From: Myxococcus xanthus
GTDB taxonomy: Bacteria; Myxococcota; Myxococcia; Myxococcales; Myxococcaceae
Length of the DNA stretch: 64,000 nt
Assembly: GCF_900106535.1 (NCBI RefSeq)
Contig: NZ_FNOH01000004.1
Coordinates: 310,001-374,000 of the forward strand
Direction of reading: 5' to 3'
Shown piece after piece: positions 1-8,153 of the stretch. Under the pieces are notes generated by a model. It was not told the origin of the DNA and did not search any database. It worked only from the letters and a program-made list of their open reading frames with translations. The position numbers were made by a program, and so were the translations under genes. Each line of letters starts with the position of its first letter. The first letter of the stretch is position 1.

Positions 1-549
1 CGGGAGCAGGAAGAAGCCGAAGCCCTCGTCGGGGTCCACGACCGAGCCGGTGCCGTTCTCCAGGTCCGCGAAGAGCAGCGGCAGCAGCGGAGATGACTCC
101 ACGGCCCGCCGCGCATTCTCCGGCCCCACGAGCCGCGCGTAGAAGTCCATCAGCGGCTCCACGTGGCCGCGCAGCTCGGGCAGCCACATGACGGTGCGCG
201 CGCTGGAGGGCACCGCGCGCAGCACGGGCCGAGGCACCACCGTCAACTGGACGCGGCCAACCTCCGCGCCCTCGTGCAGGGCGCGCACGGTATAGGCGCC
301 TGCCCGAGTGAACGCGTGAGACACCCACGGCGCCGTCTGGGCGTCGCTGCCGTCACCGAAGTCCCAGGTGACGGCGGTGGCGTCCTCGCGCTGCGAGCCG
401 AGGTCGACCGGCACGCCCGCTTCCACCGTCCGGTCCTGCCCCAGGTCCGGCCGCACCGCGCGACGGCAGCCGGAGGCCCAGGGGCCCACGGCGACCGTCA
501 ACAGGAGGAGCGCGACAAGAGACCCAGGGCGGCGCGGAATGAGCGGCAT
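1..549 (-). CDS. PKD-domain lipoprotein, 3' end cut by window edge
   Basis: Read on the minus strand from ATG at 549; 183 codons are visible with no stop before base 1. The N-terminus has Arg residues, a hydrophobic stretch (LVALLLLTVAVGP) and a lipobox-like ASGC near residue 28, so it is probably a lipoprotein. Residues about 40-105 look like a PKD/immunoglobulin-like fold: the block VTWDFGDGS followed by VSHAFTRAGAYTV is the classic PKD signature. The remainder (visible to about residue 183) is unassigned. It starts 7 bp after the stop of the barrel gene at 557-1285, so it is the third gene of a surface operon. Substrate or partner is unknown. Confidence 0.75.
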   Translation of the reverse strand, partial: MPLIPRRPGSLVALLLLTVAVGPWASGCRRAVRPDLGQDRTVEAGVPVDLGSQREDATAVTWDFGDGSDAQTAPWVSHAFTRAGAYTVRALHEGAEVGRVQLTVVPRPVLRAVPSSARTVMWLPELRGHVEPLMDFYARLVGPENARRAVESSPLLPLLFADLENGTGSVVDPDEGFGFFLLP

Positions 550-556
550 GAGCCGC

Positions 557-1285
557 TTAGTAGTCCAGCGCCAGTCCGAACATCCAGCGCCGGTTCGACA
601 GGTTCAGCCCCGGCCCGCCGAAGTTGTCCACATCCGCATAGGTGTACTCGGCGAAGATGTAGCTGTGGTTGACGCCCAGGTCGGAGTCGAAGTCGCGCGC
701 GAAGCGCGGTTCCAACACGTCCAGCAAGAAGGCCACGCCACCCGTTGCGCCCCAGCCCCACTTGCCGCCCGAACCCCGGTTGCCCCCCACAGCCTCAGTG
801 CCCGTGCCCTTGAGGATCCACCAAGGCGTGTAGATGAGCCCCAGCTTGCCGTAAGGCACCAGCGGGATGCCCCACTCGAAGGCGGCGTAGTCGAACTTGT
901 AGAATGCGTTGAGGCTCAGGGGAATCAGACGCAGCGCAGTACGCTCCGCGGCGTCCGCACCGGAGGCCAGCTTCGCCGTTCCGTACTTCTCGCCGTAACC
1001 CGCAGAGAAGCCCACGCCCGCCGTACCCACGCCCTGGTAGAAGTATCGCTGGAGTTCCACCTCGAACGTCAGCAGCGACTCGCCGCCAAAGTAGTCCTCG
1101 TACGGCGTGCCAGTGAGGCCGGACTCTTCGTCGATGAGGGGCTTGTAGCCACCCAAGCGGAATTGAATGCCGCCCGAACGTGGCGAGCGCAGCGAGACTT
1201 CCTCCTCCACCACTACCGTGTCCTGCCCCCAGGCGGGCAGCGTGGCGAGCAGCGCCACGACTCCCAGGGCCGATGCCCGACTCAT
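557..1285 (-). CDS. Outer-membrane beta-barrel protein (myxobacterial family)
   Basis: 242 residues starting at ATG 1285, which overlaps the stop of the upstream gene by 4 bp (ATGA). A Sec signal peptide ends near LPAWGQ. The rest alternates polar and aromatic/hydrophobic residues with many Gly/Tyr/Phe and ends in an aromatic-terminated strand (MFGLALDY), as outer-membrane barrels do. I recall a family named after M. xanthus MXAN_2562 for this type of protein, adjacent to a MYXO-CTERM protein exactly as here; that is memory, not a search. Function is unknown; the context suggests a surface complex with the two neighbours. Confidence 0.75.
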   Translation of the reverse strand: MSRASALGVVALLATLPAWGQDTVVVEEEVSLRSPRSGGIQFRLGGYKPLIDEESGLTGTPYEDYFGGESLLTFEVELQRYFYQGVGTAGVGFSAGYGEKYGTAKLASGADAAERTALRLIPLSLNAFYKFDYAAFEWGIPLVPYGKLGLIYTPWWILKGTGTEAVGGNRGSGGKWGWGATGGVAFLLDVLEPRFARDFDSDLGVNHSYIFAEYTYADVDNFGGPGLNLSNRRWMFGLALDY

Positions 1286-2181
1286 GACCGCTTCCTCCTC
1301 GACGACAGCCAGACTCCGAGGGACGCCAGCATCGCGCATCCCGTGATGCCACCACCCGCCGCGGCGCAGCCACCTGTCTCCGCGCCGCCGGCTCCGAGGT
1401 ACCCTTGGTAGAAGCCGTTGCTCGCAACAGGCGTCCCTGTCGCCGCGGGCGAAGGTTCGCTTTGGTTCCCCGCCCTGTCGATGGCAATCGCCTGGACGGC
1501 ATACTCGACGCCGTTCTCGAGCCCTTGATCCATGCGGAAGACCGCGTTCGACGAAACCTGCCGCTTCTTCGAAATCACTTCACCCGCGCCCACACCACCG
1601 TCCTCGCCCGGAACGGACTGAAGGACCTGCACTTCCATGGACACCGCATCGCTCGGCACCTTGACAGAGACACTCAGCGCGGCGTCCAGCCCCGTGACGC
1701 TCGGGGTCTCCGGCACCGCAGGGGGCTCCGGGTCATAGATGAAGCTGATGGAGGGCGTCCCAACCGAAACGAACGAGTCGTCGCAACCGCCCAAAGTCCC
1801 CAGCCGCTTGGTCGTGGCGCAGAGCCGGAACGTCTTGGTTGACGTCTGTGACTCGCACTTGGCGCCGTCCGCCACCAGCGCGTCGGACGCGTTGAAGGTC
1901 ACCGTCCCCGTCAGCCGAGTATCATTTACCGGGATATCAGCGAGAGACAGGTCGCCCGCCCCTGGCGTCCCCGTGCAACTCGATTCGTTCGAGAGCCAGA
2001 GGTGGAGCACGTCGCAATTGCCGGCGACACGCGTCCAGTTGACCGTGCGGTCCAAGCCGCAGTTCTCCTGGGAGACGACAATCTGATCGTTCTGGAGGAT
2101 TTCGGCCGAGGCTGAAAACGTCACGGTCTGCCCCAGGGCAGTCGACGCGAAGAGCAAGAGGCCAACGAGAGTGAGGCGCAT
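1282..2181 (-). CDS. MYXO-CTERM-like anchored, fibronectin-type surface protein
   Basis: 299 residues from ATG 2181; a longer reading upstream has no signal peptide and is unlikely. The N-terminus is a clear Sec signal (MRLTLVGLLLFASTALGQ). The middle is rich in beta-strand sequence with several Cys, and residues about 165-255 resemble an Fn3-like domain (VPETPSVTGLDAAL to TGTPVA). The C-terminus has a Gly/Cys linker, a hydrophobic segment and a basic end (SSRRKRS), the tripartite pattern of MYXO-CTERM sorting tails. In the known system the tail Cys is processed and the protein reaches the cell surface, reportedly through type II secretion. First gene of a three-gene operon. Confidence 0.75.
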   Translation of the reverse strand: MRLTLVGLLLFASTALGQTVTFSASAEILQNDQIVVSQENCGLDRTVNWTRVAGNCDVLHLWLSNESSCTGTPGAGDLSLADIPVNDTRLTGTVTFNASDALVADGAKCESQTSTKTFRLCATTKRLGTLGGCDDSFVSVGTPSISFIYDPEPPAVPETPSVTGLDAALSVSVKVPSDAVSMEVQVLQSVPGEDGGVGAGEVISKKRQVSSNAVFRMDQGLENGVEYAVQAIAIDRAGNQSEPSPAATGTPVASNGFYQGYLGAGGAETGGCAAAGGGITGCAMLASLGVWLSSRRKRS

Positions 2182-2306
2182 GGGTACGCCCAGGCTAGCA
2201 AGCGGGAGGCCACATGAAACGCCTTCCCGTCCGCTGGGCATCACTCCGGGAGGGCCGTCCCGCCGCGCCAAACAGGCAGGACGGCCCCGGAGGCTTTGCC
2301 AAATTG

Positions 2307-3341
2307 TCAGGCGGGGCGCTCGGCCAGGCGGAGTCCGGCTTCCACCAGGTTGAGGGCGGCGCCCCGGCTGGCGTTGTCCACCGAGGCGAAGAGCGTCACC
2401 CACTCCGGCGCCTGGGGGAATGCGCGCACCCGGCCCACATGGACCGCCGGGTCGGACGTGACGAGCATGGGCATGGGGTACACACGCTCACCGGGCACAT
2501 CCAGCACCTTCAAGGCCCCGGACGTCTTGAGGGCCGCGCGCACCTGCTCCACCGGGCCCGCCTTCTTGAGCTGCACGTTGAGGGTGAGGCCATGGCCGTA
2601 GAAGGTAGGCACCTGCACCGCCGTCCCGGCGATGACGGGCACATCCCCCTTGGACGAGAAGAGCCGGGCCGCCTCCAGCGTCCAGCCGCCCTCCTCCTCC
2701 GTCCAGGGCGAATTCACCATGAAGCCGCCCACCTGGGGCACCAGGTTGAACCCCACGCGGTGGGGAAAGGCGTGCGGCTCCGGCTCGCGGCCCGACAGCA
2801 GGTCCGCCGTCTGCTTCTCCAGCTCCGCCACACCGCGCACACCCGCGCTGGACGCCGCCATCAGCGCCGTCACCTGCGCGCGCGCCACGCCGAAGGCCTT
2901 CCGCAGCGGCTCCACCACGTGCACCGCGGCGGTCGTCACCGCCCCCGGCAGGCACACGATGCGGCCCTTGAAGGTGAAGCCCGCGCCCAGCACATCCGTG
3001 TTGAAGCCCGGCAGCACCATGGGGACGTTGCCGTCACCTCGGAAGGCACTGCTGGCGTCCACCACCCACGCGCCCGCGGCCTGCGCGGCCGGAGCCAGCG
3101 TGCGAGAGGCCTCGGCGGGCGTGGCGAGCAGCACCAGCTTCACACCCCGGAAGGCGTCCGGCGTCGCCTGCTCCACCTCGAGCGAGTCCTCGCCGTACTC
3201 CACCTCCATGCCCTTGGAGCGCTCGGAGCCGAAGACGCGCACCTGTTCAGCGGGCACGTCCTGCGCGTACAGCGCGGCGAGCACCTCGCGGCCCACCACG
3301 CCCGTCGCGCCCACCACGCCAATCGTCAAGTCGTCTCTCAT
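2307..3341 (-). CDS. Aspartate-semialdehyde-dehydrogenase-like protein lacking the catalytic Cys (Usg-1-like)
   Basis: 344 residues. The NAD(P)-binding motif GATGVVG lies at residues 11-17 and the overall layout follows ASADH: DASSAFR near 95-101, a block resembling SGAGxxGxxEL, and FYGH with the second active-site His region. In the enzyme the catalytic Cys lies in an NPNCSTIQ-type motif. Here the aligned stretch reads LPGAVTTA (132-138 region), so the Cys is Ala134 and the flanking Asn and Gln are also gone. The protein is therefore probably not a dehydrogenase; it resembles the Usg-1 paralogue family. It is the last gene of the uppS-cdsA-rseP-rlpA-tsaB run, 52 bp after tsaB. Confidence 0.75.
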   Translation of the reverse strand: MRDDLTIGVVGATGVVGREVLAALYAQDVPAEQVRVFGSERSKGMEVEYGEDSLEVEQATPDAFRGVKLVLLATPAEASRTLAPAAQAAGAWVVDASSAFRGDGNVPMVLPGFNTDVLGAGFTFKGRIVCLPGAVTTAAVHVVEPLRKAFGVARAQVTALMAASSAGVRGVAELEKQTADLLSGREPEPHAFPHRVGFNLVPQVGGFMVNSPWTEEEGGWTLEAARLFSSKGDVPVIAGTAVQVPTFYGHGLTLNVQLKKAGPVEQVRAALKTSGALKVLDVPGERVYPMPMLVTSDPAVHVGRVRAFPQAPEWVTLFASVDNASRGAALNLVEAGLRLAERPA

Positions 3342-3393
3342 GGCGCGTCCTTTACGCCACCGGAGGCCGGGAGCGCGAGCACCACGAGGCGGC

Positions 3394-4131
3394 TCAGTCT
3401 TCCTTCAACCGTGCGGTGGGCGCCGGCCCGGGCAGCGGCGGGAACTTCGGGTTGCGCTCCGGCTCCGAGGCCCGCACGTAGTGCGGCTCCATGGCGAAGA
3501 GCGCCTCCAGTGACTGCGCTTCCGGAAAGCGCGCCAGTTGCGCCAGCGCCACCGCCGACGGGAAGGTCGGCGCCGCCAGCAGCCGGTGTGGCGCCACGCC
3601 CTGCGACTCCAGGGCGGCGCGGTAGTCCACCAGTGCGGGCCCCAGCGCCACGGCCCGGGGCTCGGCGGCCATGCGCGCGGCCACCTCCGCGGGTGACATG
3701 GCCGTCTCCGGCTCCAGCGGCTCCACCGTCCCGCCCTGGCGCACGTAGGCCCCCAGGTACAGGTCGTCCTTGCGCGCCACCGCCAGGCAGTACAGCGGCA
3801 CGCCCTCGGGGCCCTCCAGCGCCACCGCCGCCAGCGACGAGGCCCCGGCCACCTTCAGCTTCGTCGCGTAGGCCAGCGACTTCACCGTCGCCAGGCCGAT
3901 GCGCAGCCCCGTGAAGGAGCCCGGCCCCAGGCCCACCACCAGCCCCTCCAGGGCGGGCAGCGTGGCGCCATGGCGTTCGAGCAGCTCCCCGACGATGCCG
4001 GGCAGCAGCTCGCTCTGCTTCCGCGGCGGACCCACCACCACGTGCTCCAGCGTGCGCAGCGCGCCATCCGGCGCTCGCTCCACCAGGGCCAGCGACAACG
4101 TCAACGTCGAGGTGTCCAGCGAGAGGAACAT
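3394..4131 (-). CDS. tsaB: tRNA threonylcarbamoyladenosine biosynthesis protein TsaB
   Basis: 245 residues. The N-terminus FLSLDTSTLTLSLAL and the GLGPGSFTGLRIGLAT segment are hallmarks of the ASKHA-fold TsaB/YeaZ family. TsaB is the non-catalytic scaffold that joins TsaD, and in many bacteria TsaE, to form t6A37 in ANN-decoding tRNAs in the cytoplasm. I chose ATG 4131; a GTG at 4143 that overlaps the rlpA stop is an alternative and would add four residues. The length is typical. It is probably co-transcribed with rlpA upstream. Confidence 0.85.
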   Translation of the reverse strand: MFLSLDTSTLTLSLALVERAPDGALRTLEHVVVGPPRKQSELLPGIVGELLERHGATLPALEGLVVGLGPGSFTGLRIGLATVKSLAYATKLKVAGASSLAAVALEGPEGVPLYCLAVARKDDLYLGAYVRQGGTVEPLEPETAMSPAEVAARMAAEPRAVALGPALVDYRAALESQGVAPHRLLAAPTFPSAVALAQLARFPEAQSLEALFAMEPHYVRASEPERNPKFPPLPGPAPTARLKED

Positions 4132-4142
4132 GGGACGGCTCA

Positions 4143-4646
4143 CTACACCGGCGCGGCCCACATTTCCTGCGGAATCTCCGACACCCGGTCCGCACAGCGG
4201 TACAGCCGGACGCGCACCACGCCTTTGTCCAGCATGTCCAGCTTCCGGGCGGCGCCCTTGGACAGGTCCACGATGCGCCCGTCGATGAAGGGCCCCCGGT
4301 CATTCACGCGCACCTTCACCGCGCGCCCGTTCTCCATGTTCACCACGCGCAGGCACGAGCCGAAGCGCAGCTTGCGGTGCGCGGCCGTCATCGCCTCCTG
4401 GTCGAAGCGCTCCCCGCTCGCGGTGGGCCGCCCGTGCAGGCCGGGGCCATAGAACGAGGCCAGCCCTTCGCCCAGGTACGAGCGCGGCATCTGCTCGCGC
4501 CGCGCCACGCCGGGCGTACCACTGCGGGACTTCGGCGACTTCGACGGGCGGACGGGTTCCTCCACCGGGTCGGGCCTGGCCGCGCGCGAGGCGCACGCGG
4601 AGGTGAAACCGAAGCAGAGCAATCCGGCAACGGCGATTCCTCGCAT
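4143..4646 (-). CDS. rlpA: RlpA-like lipoprotein (double-psi beta-barrel)
   Basis: 167 residues starting at ATG 4646, with a signal ending in a lipobox-like TSAC (Cys18). After a Pro/Lys/Arg-rich linker, residues about 58-150 form the RlpA double-psi beta-barrel: LASFYGPGLHGRPTASGE, TAAHRKLRFGSCLRV, then VRVNDRGPF and DLSKGAARKL. The conserved His and the D of NDRGPF, implicated in lytic transglycosylase activity on denuded glycan strands, are present. There is no SPOR domain, so septal targeting by SPOR is not expected. It follows rseP by 7 bp. Confidence 0.85.
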   Translation of the reverse strand: MRGIAVAGLLCFGFTSACASRAARPDPVEEPVRPSKSPKSRSGTPGVARREQMPRSYLGEGLASFYGPGLHGRPTASGERFDQEAMTAAHRKLRFGSCLRVVNMENGRAVKVRVNDRGPFIDGRIVDLSKGAARKLDMLDKGVVRVRLYRCADRVSEIPQEMWAAPV

Positions 4647-4653
4647 GCGTCCT

Positions 4654-6285
4654 CTAGCGGGTGATGTCGTTGGTCACGGCCAACAGCATCAGCAGGACGA
4701 GCAGCGCGAGCCCCACCATGTTGGCCACCTCGCGGACGCGAACAGGGATGGGGCGGCGGCGAATTCCCTCCCAGGCGGCGGAAAGCAGGTGGAAGCCGTC
4801 CAGCACGGGGATGGGCAACAGGTTCATCACCCCCAGGTTGATGGAGATGAGCGCCATCAGGTGGAGGAAGCTGTCCAGGCCCTGCTCGGCGCTCTTCGAC
4901 GCCAGTTGGTACATCATGATGGGGCCGCCCACGGTGTTCATCGGCACCGAGCCCACCAGCAGCCCGCCGAGGACCCGCACCATCTGCCCGACAATCTTCG
5001 GGACGATGAGCGCGGCCTGCTTCAGCGCGGCGCCCGGCCCCAGATGCACCGTCACCTCGTCCAGCACCGGCATGTCCGCCGCGGAGAGCACCCAGTTGCG
5101 CACGCCCAGGACGATGGGCGAGCTCGCCGTGCCCATCTCGTCCTCCGTCTTCAGCGGCGCCTGCGCCAGCGTCTCCGTGCGCTCGCCGTCAGCGCCCCGC
5201 CACGTCAACTGGAAGGAACGCTCCTTCAGGGCGTTCAGCTTCGAGGAGAACTTGACGAAGGACTCCGGCTTCTCGCCATCCAGGGCGATGATGCGGTCTC
5301 CGGGCCGCAGGCCGCCCTTCTCGGCCGCGCTCCCCGGCGCCACGGTGGCCAGGTACAGGTCGGACGTCTCCGCGCCCACCGTCGCCAGCCCCACTCCCGG
5401 CTGCTTCGGCACGGTGAGCTTCAGCACGGAGGGTACCCGCCCCGTCACGACGCCCGCCGCCACGGAGTCCATGCGCCGGAGGGTGAGCTCCAGGGGCGTG
5501 CCCTCCGCGTGCTTGTCCAGCTCCTGCTGGAAGCGCGCTTCCGTCTCCACGCTCACGCCGTTGACGGCCAGGATGCGGTCGAAGGTCCGCAGTCCGGCCT
5601 GCTCCGCCACCGAGCCCGGCGGCACGCCGACGATGGGCGGCTTCGACACGGCCTCCACGCCAATGGAGCCGCGCTCCACCGTGTCGATGGGGGACGTCTC
5701 CACGTTCTTCGTGGGCGTCACGTCCAGCGTCAGCTTCTGGCCATTGCGCTCCAGGACGATGGGGACGGGCCGCTCGAAGCGGCCGACGAACGCCTCCCGC
5801 ATGTCGTTGAACGTGCGTACCGGCTCGCCATCCACGGACAGGATGCGGTCTCCAGGGCGGATGCCGGCGGCCTGCGCGGGCATGCCCTCGCTCACCGTCC
5901 CCACGTAGGTGGACGTGGCCTGGTGCGGGCCCAGGAAGACGAAGAAATAGACGAGGATGGGGAAGATGAGGTTGAAGGCCGGCCCCGCCAGGACGATGAG
6001 GCCGCGCTTCCATGGGGGCTGCGCCAGGAAGCCCCGGCTGGCCTCCTCCGGGCTGAGCTCCTCGTGGGGCATGTCGCCCGCCATCTTCACGTAGCCGCCC
6101 AGCGGCAGCAGGGCAATCTGGTACTCCGTCTCGCCCTTGGTGAAGCCGATCAACTTGGGTCCGAAGCCGATGGAGAACTTCAGGACCTTCACACCACAGG
6201 CCTTCGCCACCAGGAAGTGGCCAAGCTCGTGCACCGTGACGAGCACGCCGAGCAGAATGACGAAGAACCCGATGTTTTGGAGCAT
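4654..6285 (-). CDS. rseP: Site-2 intramembrane zinc metalloprotease RseP with three PDZ domains
   Basis: 543 residues from ATG 6285; a start 12 codons upstream is possible but adds a non-hydrophobic leader before the first helix. The zinc motif HELGH is at residues 19-23 and the third ligand lies in NLLPIPVLDG near 488-497. Between the membrane segments there are three tandem PDZ-like units, each with a core of the type AGIRPGDRILSVDG, near residues 125-195, 205-280 and 300-375. E. coli RseP has about 450 residues and two PDZ domains, so this is an enlarged version. The family cleaves anti-sigma factors and remnant signal peptides. It sits downstream of cdsA as in many bacteria, but dxr is not between them. 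Confidence 0.9.
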   Translation of the reverse strand: MLQNIGFFVILLGVLVTVHELGHFLVAKACGVKVLKFSIGFGPKLIGFTKGETEYQIALLPLGGYVKMAGDMPHEELSPEEASRGFLAQPPWKRGLIVLAGPAFNLIFPILVYFFVFLGPHQATSTYVGTVSEGMPAQAAGIRPGDRILSVDGEPVRTFNDMREAFVGRFERPVPIVLERNGQKLTLDVTPTKNVETSPIDTVERGSIGVEAVSKPPIVGVPPGSVAEQAGLRTFDRILAVNGVSVETEARFQQELDKHAEGTPLELTLRRMDSVAAGVVTGRVPSVLKLTVPKQPGVGLATVGAETSDLYLATVAPGSAAEKGGLRPGDRIIALDGEKPESFVKFSSKLNALKERSFQLTWRGADGERTETLAQAPLKTEDEMGTASSPIVLGVRNWVLSAADMPVLDEVTVHLGPGAALKQAALIVPKIVGQMVRVLGGLLVGSVPMNTVGGPIMMYQLASKSAEQGLDSFLHLMALISINLGVMNLLPIPVLDGFHLLSAAWEGIRRRPIPVRVREVANMVGLALLVLLMLLAVTNDITR

Positions 6286-6369
6286 GGGCGCAACAGTAAT
6301 CGTGGGCGCCCAGGCGGACAACGCGCAACCGGGCCCGCCGAGCAGACGGGCAGCCGGAAGGGGCGGTCC

Positions 6370-7200
6370 CTAGGGCAGCAGACCCCGGACGAACTGCACG
6401 TAGACGAACACCAGGGGCGCGTTGAACAGGAGCGCGTCGATGCGATCCAACACGCCACCGTGCCCGGGGATGAGGACGCCCGAGTCCTTCACCCCGTAGG
6501 CCCGCTTCAGCATGGACTCACACAGGTCGCCCACCGGCCCCAGGATGCCGCCGGCGATGCCCAGCAGCACGCAGTCCCACACCGTGAACACGGGGAAGAA
6601 GAACTGCCGGGCAATGAACATACCGCCCACCGAGCCCAGCATGCCCCCGAAGAAGCCCTCCCAGGTCTTGTTGGGGCTCACCTCCGGGTAGAGCTTGTGC
6701 TTCCCCAGGAACCGCCCGAAGAAGTAGGCGGCGGTGTCATTGGCCCAGGTGATGACCAGCGCGCAGATGACCCAGGCCAAGCCGTGGTCGGGCAACAGGC
6801 GCAGCGCGGACACGGCCGTGAGGCCCACCGCGCCGTAGAGGAAGCCGTTGACCAGGTGCGCCGTGCGGGTGGGCGCCTCCGCCAGCGGTCCCTTGAAGAG
6901 GTGGTAGATCCACGCGAAGAACGCGAAGACGATGGTGAGCCAGAAGGCCGTCTCGCCCGTGCGCGCCGCGTCCCGCATGGGCAGGAAAGGCAGCACCGCG
7001 GCGAAGGCCATTCCAACCCACGAGGCCACCGTCAGGCGCTTCTGGACGATGAGGTAGTACTCACCCACGCACGCGGCGGCGGCGGCGCCCAGCAGGGCCG
7101 CGCTCCAGTAACCACCGAGGAACAGCAGCAGGAGGACCAGCGGCAGCAGTGTCACCGCGGAGACGACGCGGATGACGAGGTTTCGGTTCTTGTCGTTCAC
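6370..7200 (-). CDS. cdsA: Phosphatidate cytidylyltransferase
   Basis: 276 residues, starting at GTG 7200, which overlaps the uppS stop (GTGA). Multiple hydrophobic helices fill the protein. The C-terminal signature is clear: SPNKTWEGFFGG and, near the end, GHGGVLDRIDALLF, which carries the metal-binding Asp residues of the CDP-alcohol-forming family. It makes CDP-diacylglycerol from phosphatidate and CTP in the inner membrane, the branch point for phospholipid synthesis. The uppS-cdsA-rseP order is conserved widely. Confidence 0.93.
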   Translation of the reverse strand: MNDKNRNLVIRVVSAVTLLPLVLLLLFLGGYWSAALLGAAAAACVGEYYLIVQKRLTVASWVGMAFAAVLPFLPMRDAARTGETAFWLTIVFAFFAWIYHLFKGPLAEAPTRTAHLVNGFLYGAVGLTAVSALRLLPDHGLAWVICALVITWANDTAAYFFGRFLGKHKLYPEVSPNKTWEGFFGGMLGSVGGMFIARQFFFPVFTVWDCVLLGIAGGILGPVGDLCESMLKRAYGVKDSGVLIPGHGGVLDRIDALLFNAPLVFVYVQFVRGLLP

Positions 7201-7988
7201 GCCTTGGCCTGCTGAGGAGCGTCCTCCCGCTGCACCTGTGCGGACGTGAGGCCGAAGCGGCGCTCACGCTGCTGGTACTGCGACACGCAGCGAAGGAACT
7301 CGTCAGTACGGAAGTCCGGCCACAAGGCGTCGGTGAAGCACATCTCCGCGTACGCCATTTGCCAGAGCAGGAAGTTGGACACGCGCAGCTCCCCACTGGT
7401 CCTCACCATCAGGTCCAACGGGGGCAGTCCCTGCGTCCAGAGGAACTGCTCGAAGTCGCTCTCCTCCAACCGTCCCGCCGCCAGTTCGCCTCGCTCCACG
7501 GCCTCGGCCAGCCGCCGCGCCGCGTGGAGGATTTCCTCCCGCCCGCCGTAGGACAACGCCAGCGACAGCACCATGCCGGTGTTGTGCGCGGAGTCGGCCC
7601 GGAGCCGGTCCAGCGGATCACGCACGTAGCGCGGCAGCCGGTCCACGTCTCCAATGGCGTTGAGGCGAATGCCGTTGTCCAGGATTTCGGAGCGCTCGCG
7701 CTCCAGATACTCCCGGAGCAGGTCCATCAATCCGGCGACCTCTTCCGCCGGACGCGCCCAGTTCTGCGACGAGAACGCGTAGAGCGTCAGCGCCTGGATG
7801 CCCAGGCGGCGCGCGGTGCGCGTCACTTCACGCACACTCGACGTCGCCTCCCGGTGCCCCTCCAGCCGGGGCAGCCCTCGGGACTCCGCCCATCGCCCGT
7901 TGCCGTCCATGATGATGCCCACGTGGCGCGGCATCGGCCGGGCCTTGACGGCTTGTTCCAGGGTGGAAATCACTGAAGGGCGTTCCAT
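7197..7988 (-). CDS. uppS: Undecaprenyl diphosphate synthase
   Basis: 263 residues from ATG 7988; the reading frame extends upstream without a plausible signal or alignment. The cis-prenyltransferase signature HVGIIMDGNGRWA with the catalytic Asp is near residues 21-33, followed by GHREATSSV. Near the C-terminus are LMVRTSGELRVSNFLLWQ and the AYAE segment. It condenses isopentenyl diphosphate onto farnesyl diphosphate to give the C55 lipid carrier for peptidoglycan and polysaccharide. First recognisable gene of the minus-strand operon; the 165 bp upstream show no other gene. Confidence 0.93.
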   Translation of the reverse strand: MERPSVISTLEQAVKARPMPRHVGIIMDGNGRWAESRGLPRLEGHREATSSVREVTRTARRLGIQALTLYAFSSQNWARPAEEVAGLMDLLREYLERERSEILDNGIRLNAIGDVDRLPRYVRDPLDRLRADSAHNTGMVLSLALSYGGREEILHAARRLAEAVERGELAAGRLEESDFEQFLWTQGLPPLDLMVRTSGELRVSNFLLWQMAYAEMCFTDALWPDFRTDEFLRCVSQYQQRERRFGLTSAQVQREDAPQQAKA

Positions 7989-8153
7989 GAAGCCGCGCAC
8001 CCTAGCGATGCCGCCGCGCGCCGTCCACGGGCGCGTGCCCCAACCGTCACGGTCGGCCCCTGAATGGTCGCCCGGTGGCGGTGGGTGGCCGCTCCCCGTC
8101 AGAGTGCAGGCACCATGTAGACACAGGTAGGCAACCACTCATTCGGTGGCCTC
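7989..8153. other. Intergenic stretch between uppS and the SDR gene
   Basis: 165 bp with no credible gene. It should hold the promoter for the uppS operon on the minus strand and the 3' end of the SDR transcript. I could not pick out a convincing -35/-10 pair or a terminator hairpin. Confidence 0.4.

Noticed and set aside
2296-2320. CAAATTGTCA resembling the reverse of the sequence before gspC
   Set aside because: Short, no functional link, likely coincidence.
2214-7215. Very long plus-strand open frames (566 and 870 codons) opposite the usg-like, rlpA, rseP and cdsA genes
   Set aside because: They are antisense to genes with recognisable motifs, have Arg/His/Gly/Pro-biased composition without domains, and arise from few stop codons in GC-rich DNA.
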